64,000 nucleotides of DNA from Chiua virens (GCA_019787685.1 JAHNUO010000001.1:2976001-3040000); one strand, 5' to 3'; counted from the stretch's first letter, positions 22,948-34,800 are shown. Numbers and translations are program-made. Notes: a model not told the origin generated them from the sequence alone.

Positions 22948-25900
22948 ACCGTCAAGGTTTTCTCAGGAATGGACGGATTCGAGTGCCATCCGCCACGGCC
23001 TCGAACAGTGCCAGGTTGACTTGATCTAGTCAAAGCGCACGTTGATCTGACAGATACGACACGTGTCAATAGTGGTATAAGTATCATTTTGCCGATATTG
23101 ACTGTCAAGTCGTGGTCCAGATGAACAGTAGAAGGTGCACCCACAATCGATGGTTTATCGACGGATCCACAGCAAATGTGGTTCATGCACTGACATGCAC
23201 AGTGACAAGTATTGCCGATGTCATACCTTCAGGCATCACCCACATGCCTCTCCCTCTCAGTTCTCACCAGTCGTTCGTTCTTCGGAAGCTCTCCCCCGGC
23301 GCACCCTCGTCGCCTATTCCCTTTGGAGTAGCTTCAAGCTGAACTGTGAGTGGCCCACGCCACTTTCATAGCTCACCTTGGCATCCACAGATCAGGCCAA
23401 TATTCGGCCGAAAACGCTGCGGGTGTTTCGTTCTAGCCGTACCGCTTGAAGATCTCTAGTGTTGATGATTAGCAAACCTATGTACATCGTTTTTAAGCCG
23501 CGTATTCACGAAGATGGTATATCATAATATTTTACCGACATGGACTGTGTCTGTGACGAGTCGTTGTGGTGAACAATAGAAGGTGCACCCACAATCGATG
23601 GGTTGCCATTTTGATTATCGGCGGATCCACAGCTTGAAGTGTGGTCTGCACACTGCCGATGTCGCACCTTCTGAATCATATAAAGCCGGCGGGACAATTG
23701 CCTCAGCTGTAACGAATACCTTGATATGACCCTCGAAAGCCTCCCAGATCGCTTCGACCCGGCCACTCATCACGAACTCGACAGAGAAGTGAACGACAGC
23801 GTCTCCGATGATTTTGGCGACGCCGAAGACTTATCGCTCTTACACTGTTGTCCCCTTCTCATCTCCATCGTCCAGTACTCCAGGGGAGATTTGAACTCGA
23901 GATATGATGCATATGCGGAAGCCAAAGATTTGATCAAGAAACATGCAAAGTTACAAAGCATGTTGACATCCGCTTGGCAACTCAAATCGTATCGCGAGAT
24001 TCGAAACCTCGGTGCGTGACCATTGGCGCATACTATGAGTACGTACCTGCTAACGGTTCTCGATCATTCTGCTAGCCATTCTCAAAGCATCGGCACCACA
24101 ACAGTCATCATCAGCGGTAGAGAATGATATTCCTGACGGTCAGTTCACCCAACATCGAGCTCCTACTACGCTACAAGGTTGACATCTCCTTGTCCAGATC
24201 TACATAAAACATTGTCAGGGTCATTTGCGGCTACGTATCGCGGCGCAGCCGTGGATGGTTTCTACGAGTACTTGACACGAAATGAGAAGCTATTCAGGGA
24301 AACAGGACATCCAAAGTATTACGCCAAGTTTTGTTCCATCGTCCAGAGTTCCGGCACCGGAAAATCGAGAATGCTGACCGAGGTAAGTGGGCAGTTCCCC
24401 GTCTTCACTGAAATCGTGGTGACTGAATCTGTTTTCAGTTAGCAACGAAGGACCTCATAGTGCTTTACATGAACCTCCGTGACCAGACTGATAAGACAGG
24501 TTTCCCTGCCCGTGATCCGATTCCAGCAACAATCTTGACCCAATTTCCTTCCTGAGAAAGCCTATCGGATCATCTGCTATGCTTTCTTCATCGCTCTTTT
24601 TGATACGGTCGAGGAAATCCTTTCGGGACACATCACCGGCAATGTTAAAGAGGCGGTTATGGAATGGTCACGCAACATGTGCGACATGATTCTTCCTTCT
24701 AAGACCACTACCAGGAGTGACTTCTTTGGAAAGCTATCCGTCAAATACAGAAAGGTATGATACTAATATTCTACGCTTTGATTTTTAATCTGATTACATC
24801 AATATTATAGGTTCATGCTGAGCTTGCTGAGAGAGCACAAACCACCATGCCAGATGTCGATGATGCGACCGATGAGGACACAAATACAGACATCGATAAA
24901 ACCACCGATAAGTTCGGGAACCTTGCCCTGTCGGATGAAGGGGCGAAAGTGGACACAAAACCAAAAACGAAGCGCTCTGATTTCACAACCTGTCTCTTAG
25001 CTGCCTATAGCAAGATGGTTTCAAGACTCGATCATATATTTCCTAACCGCGCTTCCAACCAGCCGATGTTGGTAATTGCAGTCGACGAAGCACATCCGCT
25101 CACTCCATCGCTCCGAGTCGATCCGCCAAGTCAAACCCCCATTGACACCGCCAACACACCTAGGAACATATCGCCCAGCAGATGTTTTCTGCAGGGTCGT
25201 CAACGAGTATTCTCATGGTCAACATAGCCGTCCAGTTTGGGTCGTGTTTGCTTCGACGACTTCCAAGGTCGCTGATTTTTCGCCGCCTAACAAGAAACGT
25301 CAGTGAAATCATTATTAAATTGGACTGTTGGCTGATTCTCATCCAGACGATTCCGATCGTATCGCTCGCGACGGAGAGAAGTTATTCCCACCTTACACTC
25401 AGCTCGGATGGGACCAGAGTGCATCGAAGCTTGGAGGTATTGGGAACGAGAACGTATCTCAGCTGAAGCACATCGCAGGCTATGGCAGACCCTTGTAATG
25501 TCGTTCTCTCTCTGATCGCCACAATCTAACACTTTCATAAGATGGGTATCTCTCCGGACTGCACTCTCGTTGCCGGAACGAGTGCTCAATGTGGCGTCTT
25601 CGAAACTATGCGGGGGACCCAAGGTTGGCACGGAGTTCGATCCGACGAAATCGAGTCACGTGCTAGCAATATTAGGACAGCGATTTGGTCTGAAGGTCGC
25701 GCTTGGACACCCGGATTCAATCGAGCAGTTGGAGACCGCCGTGGCGAGTCACCTGCGCATATGTCTTTCAACGACGCTGGACCGCACGTGGAGATGGACA
25801 GATTATCCCTCCGAGCCGCTACTCTCATGCATGGCTGCGAAACTTCTCCACGACGAGCCTGGAAAACTAGGGGCCGCTCTAGAAAAGCTGATGCAGAGAG

Positions 25901-26998
25901 TGAATTCAGGCATGATCGACATGGGTCAGCGTGGCGAACTGGCTAGCCGTTTGCTGTGGCTTCTGGCGAAGGACTTGTTTATCCGCTCGAAGGCGGAGAA
26001 CGCAGCCACCGAGATGCCATCGACGTGGGACGACCATCTGGTTGACTGTCAGATGATCCCTGTCGTGGATTGGCTCGAATTCGTTTTCGGACCACGGATT
26101 TGGAATGAGAAAAACAGACAAGCAAGTGCTGCTCGCGAGGTGTTCAAGAATGCATACGTGAATTTCTCGCATTGGGTGTCCATGGAGAAGAACATTGCCG
26201 GGTCGAAGGAAGGGGACGAATTGCGGTCTGTTTCTTAACCCTTTCATGACATCTTCTTTTCTGACGATGCAGCGTAGCCTGGACCTGTGGACACAGCGGC
26301 ACTGGCAGAGGACAAGTGCGGTGCAATGCAGTCATCAGCAACCTCTGATCGACAAGGTCATACCGATCTATTTCAAGGATGCAGGGAACAGGAGAGTGAA
26401 ATCGCAAATGTCGCAAATTTTGATTTCGGACAAGGCCAGGGAGTCAAAGTCATCTAAGCAAGCGTTGCGCAATATAAAACGAAGGGACAAAAGTATACGC
26501 AGCAAACATTCTCCCAAGGATTCCGACCTTCCCCCATATATTGCCATACTGGCCGATCTTGGACAACGATCGTCGTTTACCGCCACCTTTCCAGAGAAGC
26601 AGACGGCAGACCGGTGTCTGCGCATCTATGCGGCAGGTGTCGACGAGACTACCTATCCGTTTTTGGCACGTTATCCAACGGTCAAGAATGCTCTGGAGGA
26701 TCTCGCACGTCGACAAAGGATGCCCGAAACCGAAATGCCGTACACACAATATCTGGACGCGCAGGTCAAGTTTGGGAGCACGGCAACTGCTCAGTATATG
26801 GAGTGGGAGCATGGTAGTAGTCTCCCGATTATCACTACTTGACAACGTTCCTAGTAGGGATGTCATTGGTTTGTGATATATTGTACTTCATTGACACGTA
26901 CTAGCATTTGACGATCCAGCTTCATCGTTCAGTGTGTAGAATCTCGACAACTTGCAATTGAACATATGTACATTCTTGCTCCACCCTACCTTGACAGT
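22948..26998 (+). mobile_element. 4-kb NTPase repeat, copy C (inverted relative to A and B)
   Basis: This is the third copy, 4051 bp. Its ends are ACCGTCAAGGT (22948-22958) and ACCTTGACAGT (26988-26998), a near-perfect 11-bp terminal inverted repeat with one mismatch. Upstream of the gene are two modules with a GGTGCACCCACAATCGATGG core (23134-23153, 23582-23601) and an internal ACTGTCAAG (23101-23109). The right flank GTCTACACGTAC is shared (inverted) with copy B, which weakens the exact border. The gene inside is broken. Confidence 0.6.
23726..26842 (+). pseudogene. P-loop NTPase repeat protein, copy C (broken)
   Basis: Collinear with copy B: MTLESLPDRFDPATHHELD at 23726, VQSSGTGKSRMLTE near 24345-24380, MLVIAVDEAHPL near 25065, and a C-terminus ending PIITT at 26842. 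Relative to B there is a 1-base insertion near 24551 (TTCCTTC-C-TGAG, giving a stop inside ILTQFPS), another near 25161 after the ANTP segment, and an in-frame TAA at 26236-26238 followed by a 1-base length difference. The splice sites visible in B are conserved. The gene therefore cannot encode the full protein, although long parts remain open. Confidence 0.8.
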
Positions 26999-27077
26999 CT
27001 ACACGTACACACGAGCCTGGGTTCCGGTATATGGCCTTGTAAGACCATCGGAGTTTAAAAAAATGCTGCCTAAGGTG

Positions 27078-27280
27078 GCGTAGTCACCCGCATCACAAGT
27101 TGTCGGTCCATCCACATTAATCTCGGTCAAACAGTGCCAATGTCATACTATGGCTCTGAACAACACCGATTCTCGACCTTTCTTGCCTCTGGTCCGTTCT
27201 GACAGTGAATAGGCTGGACCCGGTCAACTACTCGTCCAACCATCAAGCGCTCTTTTTCGATACCACTCGCCGAGTAATAC
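27078..27280 (+). repeat. Direct repeat R2 flanking NTPase repeat C
   Basis: This is the partner of R1 (21287-21545), in the same orientation. It lacks two internal blocks present in R1 (the GTATTGAGTCCGCC... and GGACTGCTGGCAC... stretches). It begins only about 80 bp beyond the right end of copy C. Confidence 0.65.
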
Positions 27281-27702
27281 GTGCATTCACCAGCAATGGC
27301 GTCGTAGGTTCGTTATTGTAGTCTACATACCCTTTGTCGTAAGCTTATGCCAGTGATTATAAATGCATCATACACTGAATGCTGACAAGTTGAGTGTGCG
27401 TCAGATTTGTTACCCTTCGTAAGTCGGATACACCGGACATGAATTCGATCAGTGTTTCACTGTGGTGAAAGTCGGAAGTGGCTTCCTACCTAGTCCTGCA
27501 AGAGCAATGTCCACCGTATCATGTATCGATGTGACCGCGTACTGATAGTCGTACGTATTCGACTTACCCTCATCATTGAACCTTTGATATCTATCTGACA
27601 CTTATTAAACAGTTGTAAGCCCCTCGGAGTCTTCCTCCTTCTGTTTCTCGGCACAGCTGATGTGAGGGGAAATCTACCTGAGTTCACGAACTAAATCGGT
27701 GA
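27281..27702. other. Spacer, no gene recognised
   Basis: No motif or repeat is recognised. A minus-strand open frame at 27490-27687 has no domain and may be chance. Confidence 0.35.
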
Positions 27703-28477
27703 CAGCCCTCATAGTCATAATGATCCTGCGCGTATGGGAAACGTACAATCGATCATGGACGATCCCTGGCATGCTTCTTACCCTATTTTCACTTGGATTT
27801 ATCAGGGGGATGGTAGCTAACCAAATGCTAGCATCAACAACTCAAATCCTGGAACATTCATTTTCTCGCTGCATGTAACGTCGCTTGCACTTGTCACGGC
27901 GAAAGTGTACGACATTTTGCAAATGTCATTTTCTGGGGTGTTGTACTTGCTCGCGATCATCCAGTTCGCGCGGCAGTCGCTTCAAATGTACCGCGCGTGA
28001 CTAGAGAATGGCATATCAACCGATACATGAATGTGTTCGCGCAGCAGGGCATTACTTACTTCTTTGCGTACGTCCCTTTCCTCAGGCTCAGTCCTCTCCA
28101 AATTCCTGTCTTCTGCTATCCACTAAGAAATCCATTCCTGAATGGAACTAACAATGGCTCTCCCGTCACAGCGTTCTCCTGCTGAACCTCATCAACGTAC
28201 TTATTCTCACGGGAAATTTCCGGGCGCAGGGTGGTCGTTCATATCAGCACGTATCATGGAGTACGAGCCCGCGTTCATTCTGGCCCCTCGGTCAATATAC
28301 GGGAGATGCACGCCCGTGACTGTTCAAGGCACTGGCAGACGTGGTGGCGGCGGGATCGACGCTGGGTTTGGTTTATCCACGTTATCCACGGGCGCCGAGG
28401 CTAACGGAGAGCCGATGATGTTCGTCGCTGGTGTGCAGAGCGAAGTTGTGGACAACCTCGAGGTAGGCGATGAATAA
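27703..28477 (+). pseudogene. Decayed fungal seven-helix membrane protein (DUF6533/6534-like)
   Basis: Pieces of a membrane protein appear in shifting frames. They are VTALIVIMILRVWETYNRS (27700s, typical of the third helix of these basidiomycete proteins), NPGTFIFSLHVTSLALV then LYLLAIIQFARQSLQMYR (27840-27990), VTREWHINRYMNVFAQQGIT (28000-28060), LLLNLINVLILTG (about 28175) and IMEYEPAFILAPR (about 28250). The last part is IDAGFGLSTLSTGAEANGEP, with an acidic end at 28477. At least two frame changes (near 27993 and 28205) are not explained by introns. The first two helices are not found. The family name is from memory of similar mushroom proteins and is tentative. Confidence 0.55.
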
Positions 28478-28931
28478 ACCGAAGGCAGGGGAGACACCGA
28501 GTCGGCACCGAGGGCGGTTGTGCCGGCTCAGCCAATAAAAAGTGGATACTAATCCCGTGCCTCCTGGACTCGGAGGTCTTCCACGGCGCACCCAGCGCGG
28601 GCAAAACCATTTCACAGCTGGTGTTGATTCCGATTTCCACTGTGCCGTGTCTGGTGTCTGCATCTGGCGCCGTCCATGAGGTTTCCGATCTCATCAGGAT
28701 AAAGTTGGTTGGGTATACTACTTGTACATGTCTCGAGTTTATATCCTGGCTCCGAGTCAAGTTATTGTCGTGCTATTGCAATTGTCGTGAGGATCATGAT
28801 ATACATTACCAGGACCATCCTGTTGAAGTGTCATGATCGAGCAGCTTGTGATGTGGTGGTTGCTCTTTCTCGTCCGCGTCCGGCGCTTTCACAGAAGCAA
28901 CCGCATGTGCTGTCGCCAGCTTAGGGATGTC

Positions 28932-31511
28932 TTATAGAGACGCCGTTGATGTTCGTATCTCTTCTTCGTCATTTGGAGATTCTTCCTCTGCACCTTTCTC
29001 GACGTCTCCAGGAGTCTTGGCTTCACCGGTCCGTACGACTTTGCGATCCAATGAGTACTCGCGCAAGAAAAGTGACAAGATCAATGAAAACCCAGCGAGA
29101 AAGCGTGCACATAATCCACATCGTACCAATGGCTTGAGACCATGCGTGTAGCACGGCATCGCGCAGTGTGGCATCCTGATCAAAGTCCTAAGTCAGCACC
29201 AACCCAACGCAGTAATTTACATGAAATACGACCACTCACCGGGATCAAATGGACCAGGCGAATGCTGTCGTTGAGCTCGGCGGTCGTTGTACCAAGACCG
29301 AGACTTGCAAAATTTGGAATGTCCGCCAGCTTTTTAGGAAGAACGTTTCCAATAATGGCTTCTCCAAGAGAAATTCCAACAGCGCCTCCGACGGTGCTAG
29401 AAATACATCATTCAGTAGAGCTCAACGAGTTAATATCACAACGAACTCACCGAACGAACATGAAACCGCTCGAGGCAGTAGCCATGTCCTTTATGGGCAT
29501 CGCTGCTTGGAGGGCGATTAACGGCGCTTGGAACAGGCAACCTGTGCCCAGGGCTGCAATGAGAGGGAAGACCTCCTGCTCAACGCTACAGTGTAGGCAG
29601 TAAGCATGACGAAATTGGGTCGCGATATAGAAATACACACATGATTGATGTATAACTGAGCATGATCATGAGACCCATGCCAAGCGTCATTAACGCATAT
29701 GCTGCCCAGATAATCGGTCGATATTTTCCGGTCTTGTGCAAGATCAATCCAGAAACGATAGAGACAAAGGAAATCCCGAGCGAGAAGGTGAACATCCTTG
29801 TATACGAAGTAAGCCGACTGGAAAACATGACAACCTGTAAGGACGCACTTGATCCCAGAAAGAGTCGCTGATGCTCCGAGCACTGGGGAAAGTCATACAT
29901 CGTGCCTGTGTAATGACGGAAAACACAAACCTTGATAGAACAAAGGTAAGTAGCTACAAATGAATTCAGTTCATATTCGTGCAGATTGAACTTTCGTCAC
30001 TCACTATGCAGTTAAGAAGAAGACGATAGCATGGAAGAAAGTAGTAACGAGAATGATGCCGGTGGTGCGAGTCTAGACAAAGTGAGGTACAATCAAGATG
30101 GGCCTGCATAACAGCTCACCTTGAACAAACGTGCTGGGATAATCGCAGAGCGTTTCGTATACATTTCATTGAAACCCCCAGCTATGAGCAAGACAATCCC
30201 AATAACAAGCGGAGCGATGGTCTCTGCGTCCGACCCTAAGACACTAGGTGAGTGATCCTCTTCGCGGGCCACATTCGACACTTACATGATGTCCCACTAA
30301 AGTTGAACCCGAGAAGCAAGCAGACGACGCCAATGACAAAGCAGAAGAGCCCAATAAAATCAACTTCGGCGAGTTGGTCGCGAATCGGGCGTCTCTGATG
30401 CGGATTAAGGTTAAGGAAAATGAGAAGGACAACCGCCGCAACACCGCCGGTGGGCCTGGAAAGAGCTGTCGTCAGTGCGCGAAATAGCAATGGAGATGAG
30501 GAGTGTCGGGCATACAGGTTGATGAAGAAACACCATCTCCAAGAGACATTCTCTGCAAATACCTTATGGAAAGCGTGAGAGAAGTAACATGAACGAAAGG
30601 ACAGGAAACTCACACCTCCGAGCAGCGGGCCTACGACGCTGTGAAAATAGCCGATCGAACGGGGTGAAACATTAAGATAGGAGAGACCCAACCTTGCAAT
30701 ACCATACGTAGTACCCACAAGCCCGGCATACCGACCTCGACTGCGTGACATTATCAGCAAGATAAGGGTTTTCGAGATCCAATCAACTTGAACGCACTCT
30801 TTCAGTGGAACAATGTCCGAAATGGTAATGACCACGAGCTGTATGATCCCACCGCCGCCAATACCCTGGACGGCCCTGCATACTATCAACCAAGTCATAT
30901 TCTGTGCAGCTCCACACATAGCCGACCCAAACTGAAATCAAATAGATGATCATGAGTATCAACAGGCACGCATCAAGAAGAACACACCAAAAAGATCAGT
31001 ATGGATGAATACAGAATCGGTTTCCGCCCTGCAACATGGGTACCGGTTCAGGAACTCTCATTGATGTGGCGTTGACACTGGCAGCTTACCGAACATGTTC
31101 GAGAGTTTTCCGTACAATGGATCAAATGCGCTCGCTGAAAGCATGTATGCGCTGAATGGGCCCTGGATTGAGCACTCGTCACTTCCGCTGAGCAGGGTTG
31201 GACGTACCTTCCAATCCAACTATAGTTGTTTCCGCCTCCAAGCTTGGCCACGATCGTTGGGAGTGCGGTTGCAACAATTGTCTATAAATGACGACGACAT
31301 TGCCGCCGCCAGAGATAAGAATGCACGCAACGACCGAGCAGACTGGATCGGAACTCACCTGGTCGAGGGCTGCTAAAAAAAACGAGCACATCAGACCGAA
31401 GAATACGATCCCCAAACGGTTCTTTGGCAAGACATGCTCTTCCTTGTCTTTCCACGAAGCGCCTGGTTGCGCTTTGTCGATCGGAGAGTCGTTCTGAGTC
31501 GTGGTGGCCAT
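28932..31511 (-). CDS. MFS multidrug/metabolite exporter, DHA2 (14-helix) family, copy 1
   Basis: A plasma-membrane or vesicle H+ antiporter of the DHA2 family, which exports drugs, toxins or secondary metabolites. It starts MATTTQNDSPIDKAQPG at 31511. Many short introns split it. Splicing by eye gives the following, in order: GLMCSFFLAALDQ-TIVATALPTIV (helix 1), YGKLSNMFG-GRKP (motif A), WLIVCRAVQGIGGGGI and DIVPLKE-RGRYAGL. Next come GTTYGIA-SVVGPLLGG (antiporter motif C), VSWRWCFFINL-PTGGV, DFIGLFCFVIGVVCLLLGF, SGTS-W-SDAETIAPLVIG (Trp codon rebuilt across an intron) and helices to LAGFSLILSLFLREYSL. The cytosolic tail ends STASL at 28932. No disruption was found. It lies in an accessory region beside acyltransferase paralogues. 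Confidence 0.9.
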
Positions 31512-31849
31512 ATGTGTATGACGTCAATTGAAAAGTTGGACTGCCTTCTCTCTGTATCGTAGGGCAAGGACGTCAGAACGGACTTGCGAGCATCAAAACA
31601 GAAAAGAAAAGAAACGTACTGGCTAATGTCCCTCGAGGAGAGAAGAGGCGAAGAAATATATATCATGCGAACGTGATGTCAAATCTGGTTCTCGGATAAT
31701 TGCAGCATCAGGTACGCTCACGCCGTATGATTGTGACGGACTTCATTGCGTGGACACCTCAATCCAGTCAGTGACTTGGTCCTGCTGCCCCTTCTGCACT
31801 TATTCTACGTGTCTTCCTGTGACTTGTCTCAGTCAGCATTCTCCCGTGG

Positions 31850-31867
31850 CTCCATGGCTCCATGGAG
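31850..31867. promoter_or_regulatory. Palindrome upstream of MFS copy 1
   Basis: CTCCATGGCTCCATGGAG is a perfect 8-2-8 inverted repeat about 340 bp upstream of the MFS copy 1 start. The CCATGG-N2-CCATGG core recurs upstream of MFS copies 2 and 3. It could bind a dimeric regulator (inference). Confidence 0.45.
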
Positions 31868-32554
31868 TCAGTACGATGACAGCGTTCAATCCCGCGTCGC
31901 TGGAGGTTAATGAAACAGGGGGCCGACTAGCAAGGATTCCATGGCTTTCTCCGACCACTGGTGAAGTGAGAGAAATATGAATTGCCTGCAACTGCGATGA
32001 CGCTGTCGTACGTGTCCTGGAATTTGATTAGACAATACACTTACTGTGGCGCATCTTATGCTTGCTGCGCGAAGTTATTTAATTGCCAGTGGGTTGAGAT
32101 CGAGTTTAGATGAACAAAGTCAACCGACTCCGAGTCATCCAATTACAGTGTACACGTTGGTATACGGTGGCTTGAAGAGCTCGCAACTTGCTTGCACTCA
32201 CTCGGCCAAAGTTTGTTTCCTCTTGGGTGCTCGACATTTCGACGTTCAGCACTGACAAAAATAACAATTCCCCTTTGAGATACGTCGTTGCGAACGTTTC
32301 GACTTGTTGACTGGTCATTAATCATTGTTATCAAAGTTCGATAATGATGCATACAAAACTTACTGGTAAGTTAGTGCTTCGCCTCGGCGCGCTTGGAGAG
32401 CCCTCGTCGTGCTTTATGCAGTAATCGAATATTCCTTGAGGCTGAGTTTCATCGAGTTAACCCGTGGGAAGAATATGCCAAAATATCACTATCCGATTCA
32501 GAAGTCATTACCTCAGCCTAGGCACTCAACTCACATTCAGCGGTTCTCCCACTA

Positions 32555-33122
32555 GTCGGAACGATATGAGGCTCCGCTTGAATAATAAAGGAGGTACATC
32601 CAGTCATTCAACCGTCTCCTCCCTGAGAAACACGGGTATCGCCCGGTGTCGATGGTGTGCGCTTGGAGTTGGTAGCACGTATATTTTCGGTGCGCGTGGT
32701 GTCGCTACAGGCGGGGTAGACATGGAGGAAGTGGTACATGAGACCCGATGCACCTTTGGGGGAAGCTTGTGGCGTGATTGTTCTTTCGTGTTTTCAAAGG
32801 AGTAATCACGGGAGAGCTACTCGGACTCGTGATGGGTGCTTGAGGTTCACGTACGCGAGAAGTTGAAGCCGTCTTGCGAGTCCTTTTCAAAGTTTGTTCC
32901 ACCTCGGGTTCTACCAACTCTTTGACATCGCCCATGTTGACGTCCTCGTCCTCCTCGCTAGATGGCACGTTCTTCGAGATGCGGTACCCCTTGTCAGGTT
33001 CGAATTCACTCCCGCTGTCATCCTCCGATTCATCCACGAGCTGAGCTTTTGAGGGACACGCTGCGTTTTCCTGGTCTTCGGTCTCGTGGGCGTGGTGTTC
33101 TCGAGCGAAGCTCACGGGGCAT
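32555..33122 (-). pseudogene. N-terminal fragment of the TFIIIC subunit gene (inverted duplicate)
   Basis: This is an antisense-oriented copy of the first ~590 bp of the gene at 5595. The start is MPREL at 33122 (reverse), the acidic DESEDDSGSEFEPDKGYRIS segment is intact, and the copy ends abruptly at the point matching about 6182 of the parent. A small deletion after RSRTPRP removes the SYANYE region and shifts the frame, and further shifts follow near 32760. No WD40 part is present, so this is a dead fragment carried along with the neighbouring acyltransferase. Confidence 0.85.
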
Positions 33123-33535
33123 CGTGTGCTCTGTCGAGACTGTTATTGACCTGGTTACTGAGGAAGGTTGTTTTCTGTGGTCCGATTTGAACAGCCTCCA
33201 CGGTCCGTCACACTCATCTCTTACATCATTACCCACTTCATGTCCGGGTTAGTTACCTGTAGACCCTGACACCAAATCTGTAGCTTACAAACTGAGATAA
33301 GGAAGTCGATCCAGGCCACTGGCAGGTGCTGAAACGATCCGCAACAGGTAATGCCCCTCAAGAATCATCCCAACAGAATACCTTTCGAGTTCCTCGATAC
33401 CGCTATCATCGGGTCAGACGGTAACGTACCAACGCGGAGAAGGGAAGCGCTGCTCTCTTGGTGTCCTGGATGTAATAAGCCTGAGTATCCACTTGTTCGA
33501 GGATTCAAATATTCAGGACAAGTAAATCCACGACA

Positions 33536-34800
33536 ATGTCGCTCGTTCTGACAGTTCTCGGTGTTCCACCAACAAAATTACTGCTTGGCATCACAACCTT
33601 GGTCTCACATATCCTCCCTACAGCGACTTGCTATTTTATAGTCGCCGTATTGGCTGTCGCACCCCAAGCGCATGCTATCCGAGTCGCATTATGGCCTGTC
33701 ATTGTGCTTTTAGCATTGCGTGCGGTGGTTTCTGTGGACATGTCGCTTGGGAGCCCGAGCACCAAAGCCTCAACACTGACTTACTGGTGAGTATCATGGA
33801 CTCGGACAAACCTATGCAAGACCCCATCTAATGTGCCGTGCGTGTAGCTCATCATGCTCAATTTCGTAGTTTGTGCCCTCGACTGGACATTAGACAAAAA
33901 ACCCTTCGTGCGACACCTTCATCCCAGGAACAGTTCTCCATCAATCATTATGGACACCATTGATCTTACCTTGAACGTTCGTGGTCATGGTTGGAATCTG
34001 TCATATGGAGTGCCCACCCCACGCGAAACACATTCAACTAACTGCAAATCATTCCTCACTTATACATTTCTTTTGGCGATCGTGCATACGTTGGTAATGA
34101 GTATCTTCCTTCGAGTGATCCTGATCTTTGGCCCTGGAACTACCCCTAAAGGATCCACCATCTTCGATGATGCCCTTCCCTTCCAGCTACAATACATACG
34201 ATCGAGCATCATTTCAATATGTGCTGCCTTGATGGTTTGCGTGACCATGCAGACGGGTTACGACATTGTTGCCATCATCGGTGTTTTTCTCTTTGGACAA
34301 GACCCCACTCAATGGCCTCCTGCATTCGACGTGCCATGGCGTGCTACCTCACTGACCGAGTTCTGGGGCCGCAGGTGGCACCAGTGAATCCGTCGGTTCT
34401 TCATCACAGGCGGCTATCCCCTCTCCATTGTCTTTGGTCAATCAGACATGGATGTCGGGGCATTCCTTGCATCGGCAGTCTTACATCACGTCTTACTGCT
34501 AGCTGTCAACACCCAGTTGGAAGCTCAATGGAGGTTCGTTGGTTTTGGGATGATGGCTCCAGGCATACTTGCAGAGCGAGCATTTCTTCGGTTCACGGGG
34601 AAGAGGGTGGGTGGAGTAGCTGGGTGACGATGACTTGGCTTCTCTTGTGGGAGCATTTGATCGTTGAAGGGTTCGCACGACTGGAATTTTTCTTTAACTA
34701 TGGGAACCCGATTGACGGTGTACATGTCGCCTGTACGGGCATTGGTGGACTGTCTGGTATCAGAATTTGAAACCTGGGTACACACCATTTGAATGCATTG
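33536..34800 (+). pseudogene. Wax-synthase-like acyltransferase, copy 3 (broken)
   Basis: This is the inverted duplicate of the intact gene at 3915-5169, with the same intron position (GTGAGT near 33787, GTAG before 33848). It is inactivated three ways. A 1-base deletion near 33750 shifts the end of exon 1. A Trp-to-stop change (TGA at 34385-34387) falls right after the catalytic-region signature FWGRRWHQ. A 7-base deletion near 34625 in the GWVWTMTWLL helix is the third. Sequence between these lesions is very close to the parent, so the copy is young. Confidence 0.88.

Larger units (their letters stand above)
28735..32545 (+). repeat. Duplicated MFS block, copy 1
   Basis: Collinear with 35008-38662 at high identity over the whole gene, its introns, about 190 bp of downstream DNA and about 1 kb of upstream DNA. 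Small indels accumulate upstream. The right border abuts the inverted wax-synthase/TFIIIC duplication directly. Confidence 0.8.

Noticed and set aside
8715..26998. CRISPR array, retrotransposon or plasmid origin explanations for the repeats
   Set aside because: The repeats are 4 kb with a spliced eukaryotic gene. There are no short regular spacers, no reverse transcriptase, integrase or poly-A tail.
30236..30919. 227-codon minus-strand frame through the MFS gene taken as one exon
   Set aside because: It reads through several introns. Removing GT-AG introns gives the conserved exporter order (RGRYAGL-GTTYGIA-SVVGP), so the continuous frame is fortuitous.
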